Origin: Anaeramoeba flamelloides
Taxonomy: Eukaryota > Metamonada > Anaeramoebidae
Reading direction: 5' to 3'
NCBI GenBank assembly: GCA_027625915.1
Contig: JANTQA010000047.1
Coordinates: 4,588,001 to 4,652,000, forward strand
Length of the DNA stretch: 64,000 nucleotides
Below are positions 12,794 to 26,225 of the stretch, piece after piece (within the stretch, counting starts at the first letter, position 1; each line of letters starts with the position of its first letter). The position numbers and the translations under genes are program-made. Below the pieces are notes generated by a model. That model was not told the DNA's origin. It ran no database searches and saw nothing but the letters and a program-made list of their open reading frames with translations.

Positions 12794-15700
12794 ATGAGCT
12801 CCAAGCTTCCAACATACTCTTTCAAAATTGTAATACTGGGTGAGTCTGCTGTTGGGAAAACATCACTATTGCTTCGCTTCCATAAAAACCAGTTTTCAAC
12901 AGATCTTGAATCTACAATTGGTGCAAGCCATGTTCAAAAATCAATAAACACAACCGATTGCCAAATGCAATTATTAATTTGGGTATAACTTGGTTCAATT
13001 ACACTTCCTAATATTATTCTTGTTTTTTTGTTTCGATCTTTCCTCAATAATCGTGATAAATATTCCTATTTCTTCTTTTGGGAATTTTATTTTTGCTTGA
13101 TACTTCCTAATAACTTCACAAAATAGGACACAGCTGGACAGGAACAATACCATAGTCTCGCACCAATGTAATTATTTCTTTGATTATTTTCTTCTTTTTT
13201 TTGTTTGTTTCTTCCCCTTTTTATAATTGTAGAACCAAACCTAACAATCACCTTTTTGAAAAATTGTGACTTTTCAGAAGAATATCAAACAAATCAGAAA
13301 CAAAAAAACTACGTCGAAAATTAACAAAATTTTATTATATTTTTGAAATCGAACTTTTTTTTGCTTGTTGAGTAAGTTTGAGAAACAGTAAAGAAGAAAA
13401 AGCGACAACTATCTCTTCTCTTGTAAAATCAAAAGCTTTATTGATGAGAAATTTTTTTTTTTTTTATCTTTTTCAATTTTTTTCTGGCACTGATCCAACC
13501 CAGTTCAAAGAAGATTGAAAAAAAAAATTATTTAATACATCCTGTTGTTATTTTTGTTGTAAATTCAAAAACGAAACCCACCAAAAATATATCCTAAATA
13601 CTTGTTTTGCAAATGCTGTTAATTGAAAAATAAAAGAAACAAAATTTTCATACACTTTCCACAAAAATATTGATAAAGTAATGCAAAATTTAAACTCTTT
13701 ATGGTATTAGACATGTTTACTTTTTCAATTTCCCTTTTCGAATGAACTTTAATTATTTATATTTATTCTTGTCATTTTTTTGTTTTTATTAGGAAAGCTA
13801 AATGAAAATTTTGTTCTATTTATTCTCAAATCAATTTCCAACAAAAAATTTTTTTAAATAAAAAAAAAAAGTTCATCAAAATGTAATTTTTTACAGTTTA
13901 TAAAAGAAAAAAGAGAACAAATTAAAATAAAATTTGCTTAAGAGACGAGAAAACTAAAAAAAATCTTCAAGAAAATTTAATAGCAAATCCAAAAAAAATT
14001 TACTACATCCCAAAACTGAAAAACCAAGCAGAAAATCTGATTCGTACAACACAAACCAAACTTACTTTTAAAGCTATTTTCTGAAATGAATTATTATTTA
14101 AAAGTTTGATCCATTTTTCGTCTAATTGTGTAAATGTTCAAAATCCATCATATTTTCCAAATTATTTTTAAAAAAAATTATTTTCTTTGAAAGAAGATTG
14201 AAATCTTAATATCTGTAAAGAGTGTGTACAAAAATACACATTTAAAATATAACCACTATGTTCAAAAATAAACCAGTATAAACAATCTACATAATTAACA
14301 GAAAGTAACTACTGTTATTTTCCAATTAATAAAAAGAAAATTTTTATTTCAAGTTCCAAAATGTATATTAATTATTACTGTTACAATCAAATTAAAAGAG
14401 TAAAAATTTTGTCTTAGATTCCAACAAGGTAGTTTAATTAAATGTCTAAAAAAATCATTTCTAAACGATTAGTTATATATTTTAGGGGTTTTCAACCAAT
14501 TATTGCTCTAGAAAAATATTTTGGAGAATTTGAACGAAAAAATTTTCATTTTTTAATTGGTAAATAATAGTATTTCAAAAAACATTACAGTTAGTTTCAA
14601 ATTTAATGCACAAACTTTCAACGAAATTTAAGCTACAAAAAAATCTCTAATTACGGATCAAAATTCAAATTCTAGCAAAATTATTTGTGTTAAATAAAAA
14701 ATTCCAAAAAATGTGCTTTAATTTGAGATTTTTTTGTGCCTTAAATTTAGAAGAAAGTTTGTGCCTTAAAAGTGGGACTGGCTGTATTTTCTTTTAAGAA
14801 GAAAGAAATCTTATTAACCCGTGAAAGAAAGGTTAACAAAAACACACTTTAAAAATGAAATCATTAAGTTTTAAAAATAACTCAATATAAAAAATCTACT
14901 TAATTTAAAAAAAAAATTAAAATAATGATTTTAAATTTGAAAAAAATATTCTTTATTTATTCATAAAACAGTTCAAATCAATTTTTTCTTTTTATTGAAC
15001 AATAAAAATGGGGAAAAAAAAAAATATGAGAAAAACAATCAAACCTTTAAATGAAAAAAATTTTCCCAAAATACATTTTTTAAAACCACTTAAAATTCAA
15101 CTTATAACCTAAAAGAAATACTTTTTTTAATTTGATTATTTTTAATTAATAATTAATAAACCAAAATTTAATTATTTTGGTGAATTAACAATAACCCAAA
15201 TATTAAATTTATCAATAGGCTTTATTATTATTTCTCAAAATTTTAAAGATTTCCAAACAAATAAAATCAATTCAAATTAATAATTTTAATAACAAAAAAA
15301 AATAATAGATATTCTAAAATAACTGATTTCGATTACTAACAATTCGTTGTTTATAAACTTGGATATTTGAAAAAAAAGAATATTACCTAATCTTTTAAAT
15401 TTCTTGAAATTTATTAAATATTTGTGAATAAAATAAATATCAATTTTTTCAGATCTTCAAAAGATTGAATATTTGATATATTTTTCTTGTATTTTTTCAA
15501 ATAATATTAAAGTTTCAATGTTATATGTTCATATAAACTCTCAGAAATTACTAAAAGTGAGATTTCATAAAAATAAAAATGTTTTGCCAATTTTTCTTTT
15601 TCTATTTTTCACTTAAATTGTTCAACATTTGTTGATTATTTCCTTTTATGTTAATTACGCCTAAAATTTCTAAATCGACACCATCGTACCAACCATTTTC

Positions 15701-16753
15701 GATTAATGCTGTACCGTATCGTCGGAAGTTGATACCTGTACAAAAAATTATTATCATACCCACCATAAGTTAATACCGATACAAGGCAATTATAAAAAAA
15801 AAGAAGTTAAATTGTCATCGCCATTTCTCTTCTTCAATACATTTCTCACCGAATTAGAACCACACTGTTGATTATTTTTCTACTCTACTTCTCTAGACCC
15901 CATTTCACAAATTGAGACTCATCCGAAACAAAAAATTGAATATAGATATATATTCATTTGTATTAGTAATAAAAAATAACTAATTAAAAAATCTGATTAA
16001 TAATTAACTTTTAAATTAAAATATAAAAAAATTGTTTTTAAGAAAAAAAAAAAAGAAAACTCAAAACAAGTGAATAGAAAAATAATAAAAAAAAAATTAT
16101 AATTATTATCATTTTTTTTTTAAATATTTTATACATAATTCATTTCTTCCTGGGGTTTAAGTTGGACAAATATTTTTATTAGAGATCTAGAATTTTTTTA
16201 GATTCTTTTATTTATTTATTTTATTAATCATTATAAAAATAATTTCAAATTAAATTAACAACCCAGATGAATTTTAATTTTTTCAATTTAATTTCTTTAT
16301 TGTAATATATGATAAATCGAAAATTTTTGAAATTTTCAAATCCAAATAATTAGGTATTACCGTGGCGCTAGAGGTGCACTAATTGCTTATGATCGAACTA
16401 GTTATAAATCCTTTGAAAGGGCAAAAAATTGGATCAAAGAAATCCAAAAAAAAGGATCGCCAAACGTTAGAATTGTTTTAGTTGGAAATAAAGTTGATCT
16501 AGAAAAGCAAGAAGTTAAAAGCTCTGAAGCATTGAATTATGCTAAAGAAAATGATATGTTATTTTTTGAAACTTCAGCAAAAACCGGGGAAGGTGTCCAA
16601 GAAGCCTTTCTGGCACTTGTCAAACTATTACCAAAAAAGGAGGGAGAACAAGAAGAAGATGTGAAAAAGAACGACCAAGATAATGAAAACTTTCTCTATT
16701 TACATAATATGACCCAGAACAAAAAGAAAAAAAATAATGATGGTTGTTGTTAA
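12794..16753 (+). CDS. Rab5-like small GTPase, three exons
   Basis: A 209-residue Ras-superfamily GTPase of Rab5/21/22 type, a GTP/GDP switch expected on endosomal membranes. Exons are 12794-12982, 13127-13167 and 16354-16753. Splice phases agree, and the junctions rebuild WDTAGQEQYHSLAP and the family motif MYYRGA. The P-loop GESAVGKT is at residues 16-23, switch I carries ESTIGA as in Rab5, DTAGQE is at 64-69 with the catalytic Gln present, NKVDL is near 122-126 and ETSAK comes near 150. The tail is Lys/Asn-rich and ends GCC, a Cys-Cys pair suitable for double prenylation. Intron 1 is 144 bp. Intron 2 is 3186 bp and contains a TA-flanked MITE. The 41-nt middle exon is unusually small. The family is certain. 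Assignment to Rab5 rather than Rab21/22 is inferred from short motifs. Confidence 0.93.
13794..13832. repeat. Solo end of inverted-repeat family J
   Basis: The block ggaaagctaaatgaaaattt, followed by tgttctatttatt, matches the right arm of the element at 24246-24451. No partner arm was found nearby. It lies in intron 2 of the Rab gene. Confidence 0.5.
14313..14378. repeat. Short dispersed repeat K, copy 1
   Basis: About 65 bp (ttattttccaattaataaa core, then tatttcaagtt) shared in the same orientation with 21596-21662 in the bleomycin hydrolase intron. The class is unknown. Confidence 0.5.
14588..14784. mobile_element. MITE family A copy 1, Tc1/mariner-like ends
   Basis: A 197-bp element flanked by TA on both sides, with ends CAGTTAGTTTCAAA and GGGACTGGCTG. 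The inner parts of the arms read gcacaaactttcaacgaaat and its inverse. It is the most diverged of three copies (others at 42813-43008 and 53616-53809). It has no coding capacity. The TA target site and CAGT-type terminus are those of Tc1/mariner elements. It sits in intron 2 of the Rab gene. Confidence 0.85.
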
Positions 16754-19700
16754 ATTTATTTGTTTCAATTATAATTAATCTTATTAATTTTTTAAAAATT
16801 TATTCAAAATAACTTTCTGGATAATTATCAATTTATATTAAATAATTATATCTGGTATTGTTTTTCATAATCTTTTTATTATAAATTTGAAAATGTTTGA
16901 TGAATTTTATTTTTTGGAAAACAAAAGACCAAACAAACTTCAAATCTTAGAGTGATCATAAAATTAGTGGACTCTATATTTTATTTATTATTATATAACC
17001 GAAAAATTATTTTTTACAAATTTGTTTTCAAAATTCTTTTTTGATATATTGAGATCAAAATAAGTCAAAATAAAGAACACTGTTTCAAATATTTAAGAAA
17101 AGGGGTTAAATTATTAAAATCGGAAAACAACTATAAAATTTTCAGCCTAAACAAAAGAGAAAGTAACATTCCTTATTATTTTGAGTTATTGAAATTTGTA
17201 TAGAAAATAAATAATTTTAAAAACAGGAAATTAATCCAAAAAATCGATATTTCGGAAGAGAGAATTAAAAAAATATCCTATTTTCTGAACTTAATCTAGA
17301 ATTAGCCGAATTAAATCAAAATTGGAAATGAAAATTCTTGGAAAATCTTGAGGAATAAGAATTAATTTTTTTTCTTAAAAATTTTAAAAACAAAAGTTTT
17401 TCAATTCAGAATTAAAAATAAAATGTAGTAAAGAAGAAGGAATGATATCAAATGGTACAGATAAGGTCAGACATCAAATTTTTTTTATTGTTTCTTGATC
17501 AATTGTTTCATTTTTTTTTGATTTCCTTTTTGAATTGGTATGTAAATAAACTCTTTTTCAAATAAAAAGGCACAAAAATTTTCAAGAATTATTCCTAATT
17601 GAATCAAATCAATTGTAATATTGTTCTAAAATAAAAGAGACACTTTTAAATATATATATAAAAAACTCAACTGAAGATTTAAAACTCAATAAAACAAAAC
17701 AATAAAAATTAAAATTTAATATTTTAAAAATTAGTGTGCACTTTTATTTTGAAATGAGAAATCTTGTTTTATAAATTGTAAAGAAAAAATTATGAAACCA
17801 ATAAGAACCTTTGAACATGACGAATTGGGAAAAAGTTCTTTACAAGTCAAACTTCTGTTCTTTAAAGTCTCATTTTAAAGATAAAGCTAAAATTCATCTG
17901 GGTATTTTGTTGGAATTGCTTTTTCTTTATTTTCTCTTTTCTTTGTTCCATATATCGAAAGAATAACCTTATTTCTTAATTTATATTTCTAGTTCATTTG
18001 AAATCAAACTTAAATTGTTTCCTTTTTTATACATTTGTAGATTATTTCGAGATTTTTTTCTTGGAATCTAGTTTTTTTCATTTTCATATTGTTCAATATC
18101 CATAAATAAAAAAAACAGAAAATGAAAAAATGAAAAGAAAATCACCAATAAGTAATTATCTTATTTATAATTAAATTCAATAGTATTGATGAATTGAGAG
18201 GTGTACCCTTTTGTTTGAAAAAGATTTTATATGAAATAATTGATATTTTTAAAAAAATGTTGGAACCTTTGACAAAAACATGAATTCAATAAGAAATCCC
18301 AGTTTTGGATTCTATTGGGTTAATTTATTATAAAACTTGGAAACAATATAAGATAATTTTTTTAAACAAGGATTTTATTACAAAACTCTAATTAAATATA
18401 TAGTAAATAAAAAAATTGTTCCTATTTGAAATTGTTAAAAACAAAGAGACAATTTTAACATTTTTGTATAAAAACACTTAATCTTTGTTCTGGGGAAATT
18501 TCAATGTTTATGTTTGATTATTATTATTATATTATTAAATAGATCATTGAAGGATATTAGAAGGATTTTATATTATTTATGAAAGTGAAACCCGCCTATT
18601 ATTTTTTTTTATAAATAAAAAATAAAGGAAATTAATCTTCATTTATTTTTGAAATTAAAATTTTTCTAATAAAACTTGAATTTTGGATATTTACTTTAGA
18701 TTTTTTTTATAATTATCAATATAAATCCCAGTATACTTATAAAACTAGTCATTTTTTTTTTGAAAAATAAACTCCATTTCATTAAAATAGGTACCCTGTT
18801 AAAAGTTAAAAATTAACATTGTTTTCAAAACTTGTCAAATATTAGATTGTTTATAAAAGAGTGAAATAATAAAATTCAGATTAGAGCTAATATTCAATAA
18901 AAGAAATACCTTAATAAACTATAAATGTTTCAAAAAAAATATAATGTAAAAAAGTTTCAGTCCCTTTTCATTGAAATTTATTGTGTAAAATTTCCCAATT
19001 TCTTAAGGAAATTAAAATTGCTGACAATAAACTTTTTTAAGAAAAAGTATATTCGTTTGAAAAGAAATTACCAAAGCCTCATTTTTTTAAAAGTTAATTT
19101 AGAGTTTTCAAACATTTTATTATTTTTTCAAATTAACTAATTATCAATGAAAAAGAAAAAAAAAAGAAACAAAAGAAAAAAAAAAAAAATTGAATAGAAA
19201 AAAACAAAAAATAATAAGGGAAAATTAATAAATATAAAAAGTTTGCTTGACAAAAAATAATGCCGAAATACCTACAAATAATGATTTGATTTCGGAACTG
19301 AAAAATTCATTATTTAGAGATCAAAATTTATTAATTAATAATTTTCTTATATATGGCGTGGGTGAGATAAAAAAACAACGGAAAAAAGAAAAAAGACAAC
19401 TATTTATTTGGAAAAGACAATCACAGTTTGACAATTTAATTTTTCCTAAATGTGATTCAATTCTTTTTTTAAAAAAATTGATTTATATCTAAGGAAATAA
19501 TTTTGGTTGAATAATATTCAAAAGAAACCAAATTATTAGTATTGAATTGAATTTTCTTGAAAATAAAAAAGAATCAATAGCTGATTTGTTTAAGTGTAGA
19601 AACACGTTTTTTTAAAACTTGTAATTAATATCCTACAACCCAAAAAACACTAAAAATTGAAAACTAAAAAAATACTTTCCATTAAAAAAATTAAAAAAAC

Positions 19701-20255
19701 TAAATGAAAAAATTAAAAAAATAAAGTTTCGATTTAACTTTTTCTTGAAAACATTTTTTGCCAAAATCATTGAATTCAAACATGAAATTATGTATATTTT
19801 TAGATTCAATATCTTATTTTAACTCATTTACTAAAACAAATTCTAAATTATGGGAATTTTATTTTCACAAAAGGGACTACTTTGGTCTTCAAATGTTTTT
19901 TTATTTTTAAAATGATAAAATTAAAAAAAAAGTTAAACTAAAAAAAGATAAACTCTCTGGAAAAATCTTCTAATTTAATATATTAACTGATTCTTTGATT
20001 TCAAATTTTCTCAACCCCAATTTTTCAAAAAAAAAAAATAAAAAAGTGCACAGTAATTTCACAAAATATTTTTGATATTCAAAAGTTGAGATTGTTTTGA
20101 TTCTAAAAAATTTTATCCCAGTGGTTAATTGAATTTAGTTATAAAGCTAGATTTCGAAAAATATTAATCAGAAAAAAATAGTGCTTTTTAATATTAAGGA
20201 CATATAATTAGAAAAATAAAATAAAAATAAAAAAATAATCACCATATTAAGGAAA
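16754..20255. other. Intergenic AT-rich DNA, nothing recognised
   Basis: This gap separates the convergent Rab and bleomycin hydrolase genes. Short frames at 18925-19140 and 19247-19492 are Lys/Phe/Ile-rich, have no homology I can recognise and no supporting splice context. I see no clear repeat or RNA gene. Confidence 0.5.
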
Positions 20256-22756
20256 TTAATTTTTTGCTAAAGAACCCATTGGATCCCAAGGTGGCAACAC
20301 TTTAGGCTTTGAAGTTTCTAAAATTTTTAATAAATTTTCTGGTAAGTATTTTTTTAAAACGGCGGCTTCATAACAAAATTCGTTAAACCAATCCACTGAC
20401 ATTGAAAGGAACCCATTGTTACCTGAATCTTTACCCCAAGAATTTTCGACTTGCAATTTTTGGATTTTTTCATCTTTATCCAAGTCGATACCACTGAATA
20501 GCATTGCGTGTGTCATTAGAGATTCTCTAAGGTTAAGTCGATCAGCTTTTCCAAAGCCGTTATATATATTAGTATTATAAAGGGTGTCCCAATCGAAAAC
20601 ATTGGTATCCAATGTGCCAGTTGATCGGTTGAAAAATTTACCAACATCACAACCAAACCATACAGGTTGTTCTTCTTCAATAATTGTCTTTTTTATGGCC
20701 TCCAAAATTACTGCATTTTTGACATTTAAATATTTAACTTTTTCCCCTTCATAGACGTTCCCAAGATGCTCAACAGTTAAAACGGTATTAAATTCATTTC
20801 TAGGGTCATTTATCAAGGTAACATATTCGGAAGTAGGGTATTTTAAAACTTCGTCTCGGAATTGGAGTGGTGTCATGTCTTCTAACTTGACAAATTTTTT
20901 GTCTTTATTGTAAAATCGGTAATTAAATGAAATTGGTGGAACACCTAAATGCAAGGATAAGATATGGTATATATCTGCCAAAACTTCTTCCTTGACTTTG
21001 CGGAATTCTTCATCTGTTTTCTTTTCTTTTTTCATTTTTTGAAAGACCATAGTTGTGTGTCTTAGTTTTGTTCGAAGCGTGCCATTAATCAATCGGCTTT
21101 TGGATGATGTGATAGTTTCAGGCATAAACTCCAATGGGCATAGCCCATATTTATTAACGATAGAATTGATCATACTAAATTGGCCCCCATCTGAAACTAA
21201 ATCACCCAATAGGAAATGAATCAATCTAGACTCGCAATCAATCTCAGAAAGGGAAATCAAGGTTTCGAGGAAATAATTTGATTTTTCTAATTTGTCATAA
21301 AAAAATAAAAATGTTTTGCTGATTTCAAAACTTTCCACATTTAATTTTTTTCTTATTTCAGATCGAATTAAATTCCCATACGCAAATAGCCAACACCTAA
21401 AATAATTTTGAAAAGGAGGTTTGTTTTTTTGTAAATTTTTTGATTTTTTTATTAATTTGTTAATTTAGTTTTTGCTAGATCTTTGGGTTTCCGTTTCGTT
21501 AAATACACATAATACTTTTTTTTGAAAAATAAATCGAACAAAATTTTCATTCAAATTTGCAAAAAATGTTTAAAAGATCAAAGCTAAATTTAAACTATTG
21601 TTATTTTCCAATTAATAAATGAAAATTTTTTATTTCAAGTTTTTAAAAATAGTTTACTAATTATTTGTGAAAAAAAAAAACAAAGATACCCACATAAGCA
21701 ATATCGAAATGGCCTTTTGAGGGAGATCTAATTTAGCTCTCTTATTGGACTTTAGGATAAAATTTTAATTTGAGTAATTTAATTTTAACAGTATTTAATT
21801 CCATAAATCAGTTATGCTATGATTTCCTTTTTGGAATTGGGAGTTGAATGATTGATGAAAATCTTATTGGAATTTGTTTTTTTGGTAAAATCTATCGATT
21901 TTCGTTAGGTTTTTTTGAGTTTTGGAAAAGTGAACGATAAACAAGAGGAATTAAAAACTTCTCCCTTAAACAATAAAAAAAAAAAAAAGTCCACACTTTT
22001 TTCAAATGGCTGTACCAAAAATATAGCGAAAAACTTTTATGATTGATAAAGTTGTTTAAAAAAATGAGTACACAAAGTTTTAAAAAGTGTTATTTCAAAC
22101 TGTTTGGTTTACTATTTTTAAATCTTTGACTATTCCCTTTTTTAGAATTACTGGATTAATTTTATTTCAATTTTTCATTTAACCATTTTACTTGAATTTC
22201 AATAGTGGATCATTTCTTACGATCGAGGGTTAGCACGCTATCTTAAAACTAATACTTTTTCAAATAAGTGCTTGTGTAAATGTTAAAGACGGTTATGTTA
22301 AACAAAACAAAAAGGTAGAAAGTGTTGGTGTGTTGGAACTTGAAAACAAAGTGAAGGGAATTCAACTGAAGTGATTTTGTACCAACCACATGTACTGAAG
22401 CAACCTTTCCGTACAACCTGTCGAGTTGTTATCTTGGACTGGGTTAATAATTGTGTCGAGCCGGTATTTTGGACTTGAATTTTCAGAAAACAAGGCTTGG
22501 AAAACTTGCAAGCCAAAGAAAAAAAGAAGTTAGGGAGAAAAAAAAACAAAGCAAACCTTCCACTATTTTTTTGATTAGTAACAGTCACTGATGGTAATTT
22601 ATTACTGAACACATGGTTGATTTTTATTAGTGAGTTCCTATTAACTGCAAGTGTCTTTACTTCACAATTGACAATTGAGTTGTGAAGAATTTGTGTAATT
22701 TTGTTTTGGCAAAATTTTTTTGAAGCATTTTGGATGAATTTTTGAGAGATGGACAT
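20256..22756 (-). CDS. BLMH: Bleomycin hydrolase (papain-like aminopeptidase), two exons
   Basis: A 446-residue peptidase of family C1B, close to the 455 residues of the human enzyme. It is a cytosolic cysteine aminopeptidase that forms a hexameric barrel and trims peptides. Exon 1 is 22557-22756 and ends VTNQKNSG plus AG. Exon 2 is 20256-21396 and begins G TGT TGG. The junction restores the active-site signature NSGRCWLFA. The catalytic triad is intact: Cys68, His363 (in MTHAMLF) and Asn385 (in VENSWG). The conserved C-terminal end WDPMGSLAKN is present; this end acts in aminopeptidase positioning in the family. The ATG at 22756 gives an N-terminus of family length. The donor is the less usual gtttgc. 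The 1160-bp intron contains dispersed repeats G, K and a solo end of J. Confidence 0.95.
21525..21662. repeat. Solo end of family J plus repeat K copy 2
   Basis: The block at 21525-21560 (gaaaaataaatcgaacaaaa, then ttttcattc) matches the left arm of the element at 24246-24451. About 40 bp further, 21596-21662 matches repeat K at 14313-14378. Both lie in the bleomycin hydrolase intron. Confidence 0.5.
22335..22512. repeat. Dispersed repeat G copy 1
   Basis: About 180 bp, richer in G+C than its surroundings, matching 32510-32670 in the same orientation. Landmarks are tttccgtacaacctgtcgag, ggactgggtt and aaaacttgcaag. The core holds two imperfect tandem units of about 30 bp, each with a ctgtcgagt/gtgtcgagc motif followed by ggactgggtt or a diverged form of it. 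It lies in the bleomycin hydrolase intron, next to its donor site. It might be a SINE, but I see no clear pol III box pair. Confidence 0.65.
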
Positions 22757-23570
22757 GTTGTTAGTAAAGAATAAAGATAAAAAAATGTTACAAATGGAAT
22801 ATTTTATTTCAGTTTAGATTGGTTGAAAACAATTCTTTGGTCATTAAAACCTGGTCTGATTTGTTAAATTGTGATCTACAAAATAGCTCAATAATTGTTT
22901 TATTATCTTCTCAATTTTTTGTACTGGTAAATTGCAATTTATGTTTGGAAATTTTTTACTTGATTTTCCTTTTGAAATTTTTTATCTCAAGCTTTGAATA
23001 AAGTATTTTATGAATTCAAGTGCTAAGAAACTCTGTAAAATTAGAAGTTCTTCAAAATATTCTTCATCAGAGACTGTTTGATAAGAAACAGTTTGTAGAT
23101 TTAAGAAAATGGAAATTGATCTAAAAATTTTTTGAAATTTATTAGAATTTATCAGTATTTCTTTGAATAATTAATTTGTGGTATTGGAATGTGCATTATT
23201 TTGGATCCTAAGATTTTTATTAATTCTTATTCTTTTTATACCAGACCTCTTTTTTTCTAACCAACTGTTTTCATCAATAAACATTAAAATACAAATCAAT
23301 AATAAACTCAAAATCCTCAGATCATTATTCAAGATCTTTACTCGGTAAAGGGATTAAAAAAGGTTTTCTTATGTGGTTATTTTTTTTTTTTTGTGTCTCA
23401 ATTATTTGATTCCAAACTTTCTCTGTCTTTTGTAGGTTACTCAAAATGATATTTTTTAAACATATGTTTGCGAATTTAGTCAGGAAAGTATGATAAAATG
23501 ATAGTTTTTAATCACAAATACGAAGTTTTAGATTTTCTGTTTAGGTGTTTATTTTATTTTGGTCTTACTG

Positions 23571-23982
23571 TTGTGGAAAAAAAGTAAAACTGGAAAAAAA
23601 GTTCAACACAGTTTTTAATTGGGAACCTTACTGAAAATGAAAAGTAAAATCAATAAAAAGAAGAAACCAATTAACTTCAAATAATAACCCATTATATTAT
23701 TTTCTATCAACCCAACAAATACAATTTAAATCTACTTTTTATTTATCGAAATTGTTTGTGTGGTTTTGGAGATCCCAAAAATAGTCAATTTTCTGAAGAA
23801 ATTTTTAATAATTGATTAATCAAAGAAAAACCCATACTAAAAGATAGTATTAAAAAAACTGTTATTGTGGCGAATACTTCATTTTGTCTTTATTTATTTA
23901 TTTATTCTTTTTTTCATTGATCTTACTTTGAATTTTCAGTAATGTTACCAATTAAAAACCGTGTTTCACTTTTTTTCCACAA
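23571..23982. mobile_element. MITE family D copy 1
   Basis: About 410 bp with terminal inverted repeats of roughly 60 bp. The left end reads ttgtggaaaaaaagt... followed by acagtttttaattgggaacc. The right end is the inverse of aaccgtgtttcact plus ttttttccacaa. An inner landmark is ggttttggagatcccaaaaa. An inverted copy is at 55416-55805. No coding capacity was seen. Confidence 0.7.
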
Positions 23983-24245
23983 CGATTATATCATTTTTTC
24001 TAAAATTTTAAAAGTAGTGTCCAAAATCCAATAACAAAGAAAAGAGTCACTTAATATTTTTTTTATTAGTTGGAAATTCTGAAATATCAATATTACAACA
24101 AATATTCTGATAATAAAAAAATTATTTCTCTTATAAATAATTATCTTTTTGAACAAGACAATTTGTAAAATTTTTTAAAATGTAAAAAAACTACAACTAA
24201 TTTTTTTTGTTAATTCTGAATAAATATCCTTATACTATTTGTTGA

Positions 24246-24451
24246 AAAATAAATGGAACAAAATTTTCATTCAGCTATCTAAAAAAAGAGAATTTATAAA
24301 TCATATAACCAGATCAATTTTTTTATATTCCCAAAAAGAATCTTAAATTATTAATTTCCCTTTTAGACTTTGGGACTTTGATAATTAATTTTAATTCTTG
24401 GAATATAATTTTTTTCTGGAAAGCTGAATGAAAATTTTGATCTATTTATTT
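24246..24451. mobile_element. Inverted-repeat element, family J
   Basis: About 205 bp bounded by inverted arms of roughly 35 bp: left aaaataaatggaacaaaatt plus ttcattcagct, right agctgaatgaaaattttgat plus ctatttatttt. Solo arms occur in two introns (13794 and 21525). It is non-coding and MITE-like. Confidence 0.6.
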
Positions 24452-24695
24452 TACAATTAACAGTATTTTTCAAATTATTATAGAAAAATTGGTATTTAGA
24501 AAACAAATAATTTTTTTTTTATATATTTGCAATTTTGATTATTTATTTTTTTTGTTTTTTGGTTTCAAAAAAATTTCTCTCAAAAAAACTATATGTTTAC
24601 AGAAAAAAAATGAAGAAAAAAACATTAAGGAAATGATAGAAGAAAAAACAAATTAATTAAAGTATTTCCCAAAAAGTGTGGCATTTTTCTTTTTA

Positions 24696-25242
24696 CATTT
24701 CATAAAAAATAATCTTTGTTAGTGGAGGTATTTTTTAATTGAAAATACCAAATTAAGTTTAATATTAATATTGATTGGATAAATGTCTTAGGTATTTATT
24801 TCGAAATATATTTAATGAAATATTTCCAAAAAAATGAAAAAAAAAATAGTACTTTTTTGGGATAAAACAATGTAGGTCCAATTTTAAGAAAGATCTCAAA
24901 CTATGGAATAGGTACAATTAATTTTATAAACAATAAAATACAGTCATATGCTTTCGATACTATTTGAAAATTTGTTGTGATTAAACAAGTTATAACAATT
25001 ATTTTCGGATCAAAAATAAAATTATAAAAAGCAATTTTCTCCACTAAAAAATATTTGATAAAATCGAGATAAGAAAATTCAATAGCTTTTATTTATGTAA
25101 TATAATACTAAGAAACAAATTGAATTATTAACAAGAATCAATAAAAGGTAGATAATGATTTCGGATATTTAGATACTTTTTTGAAGACTGGGTTTAATAA
25201 ATATATTTTATTATACATTTACCCTACTTTTTTGGAAATTGG
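24696..25242. repeat. Dispersed 550-bp repeat H, copy 1
   Basis: It aligns along nearly its full length with 62857-63415 in the same orientation. Shared landmarks are cataaaaaataatctttgtt at the left, aacaatgtaggtccaatttt in the middle, aatactaagaaacaaa, aagaatcaat, and a ctttttttggaaat-type right end. No open frame is conserved and no terminal inverted repeat was seen. The class is unknown. Confidence 0.75.
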
Positions 25243-26176
25243 TTAGATAAGTTGAGAAAAAAATAACAAGTAATCGACCCGATTACAACTAATGTGTAGA
25301 AATCAAGATCCATATAAACTAAATTCATGGAATTTGTTAGTAATCAAAGTTGTAAAATGAAAATAAGCTAGAATTAAAAAAAAAGAGAAGAAATAATATG
25401 AATCAATGAAAAAGACTTAAAACCATTATTTTTACTAATTTAAAAGAAAATATCCTGATTCTGAACATAAAAGAAAATACAAATATGTAAACAAAAGTAA
25501 ACAAAAATAGTATAAATATTAAACTCTATGCAAATTTGAATTTCAAAATTGTAATATATATATATATATATTGAAATCTTTTTTCCATTTAATTTCTTCA
25601 CTAAATTTAACTGAAAAATAAATATTTTTTTGATTTAAAATGTATTTTATTTTTTTTTTTCTTATTTACTAAATTTTATAATAAATTGTCCAGGTTACAT
25701 TTGATTTTTGAATTGCTTTTGTATATTTTTGAAGTTTATCCCCTCATAAGGAAAAGTTTGAAAATAAATCATTTTTTCTCTTTTTTATTTTTTCTACGTG
25801 TTTTGTTAAAATGGAAAATGAAAATGAAAAATTGGAAAGAAGTAACAGATGAATTAATGAAAAAATTGATTTCAAATATGAAATAGAGATTATAGTTAGT
25901 TATTCAAATGGAAGGAGAAACCATAAATGTTTTTTACAAATTTTTTAAATTTTCTATTTTTTATGTAATGCTTCTTTCAAAATAAATTACCCAATTTTTT
26001 TTATTTTTTTTTTTTTTACTTTTTTTTATTTAATTTTTAGACAAAAAACAAATATTTCTATGTATTTAGAACCGAATATTAAAATATTAATTTTTTTATT
26101 ATAATAGATAACTTCAATCTATTAAAATATTTATTTCCCAAATTTGATTTTTAAGGAGTCAATAATTTTGAAAGGA

Positions 26177-26179
<3 letters not shown>

Positions 26180-26223
<44 letters not shown>
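26180..26223. repeat. (TA)n microsatellite
   Basis: About 44 bp of uninterrupted TA dinucleotides. Shorter runs occur at 25553-25571, 51741-51763 and 58179-58200. Confidence 0.95.

Positions 26224-26225
<2 letters not shown>

Noticed and set aside
22298-22556. C-terminal part of the 152-codon frame 22298-22756
   Set aside because: Only the first 66 codons belong to bleomycin hydrolase. The rest reads through the donor into the intron and repeat G.
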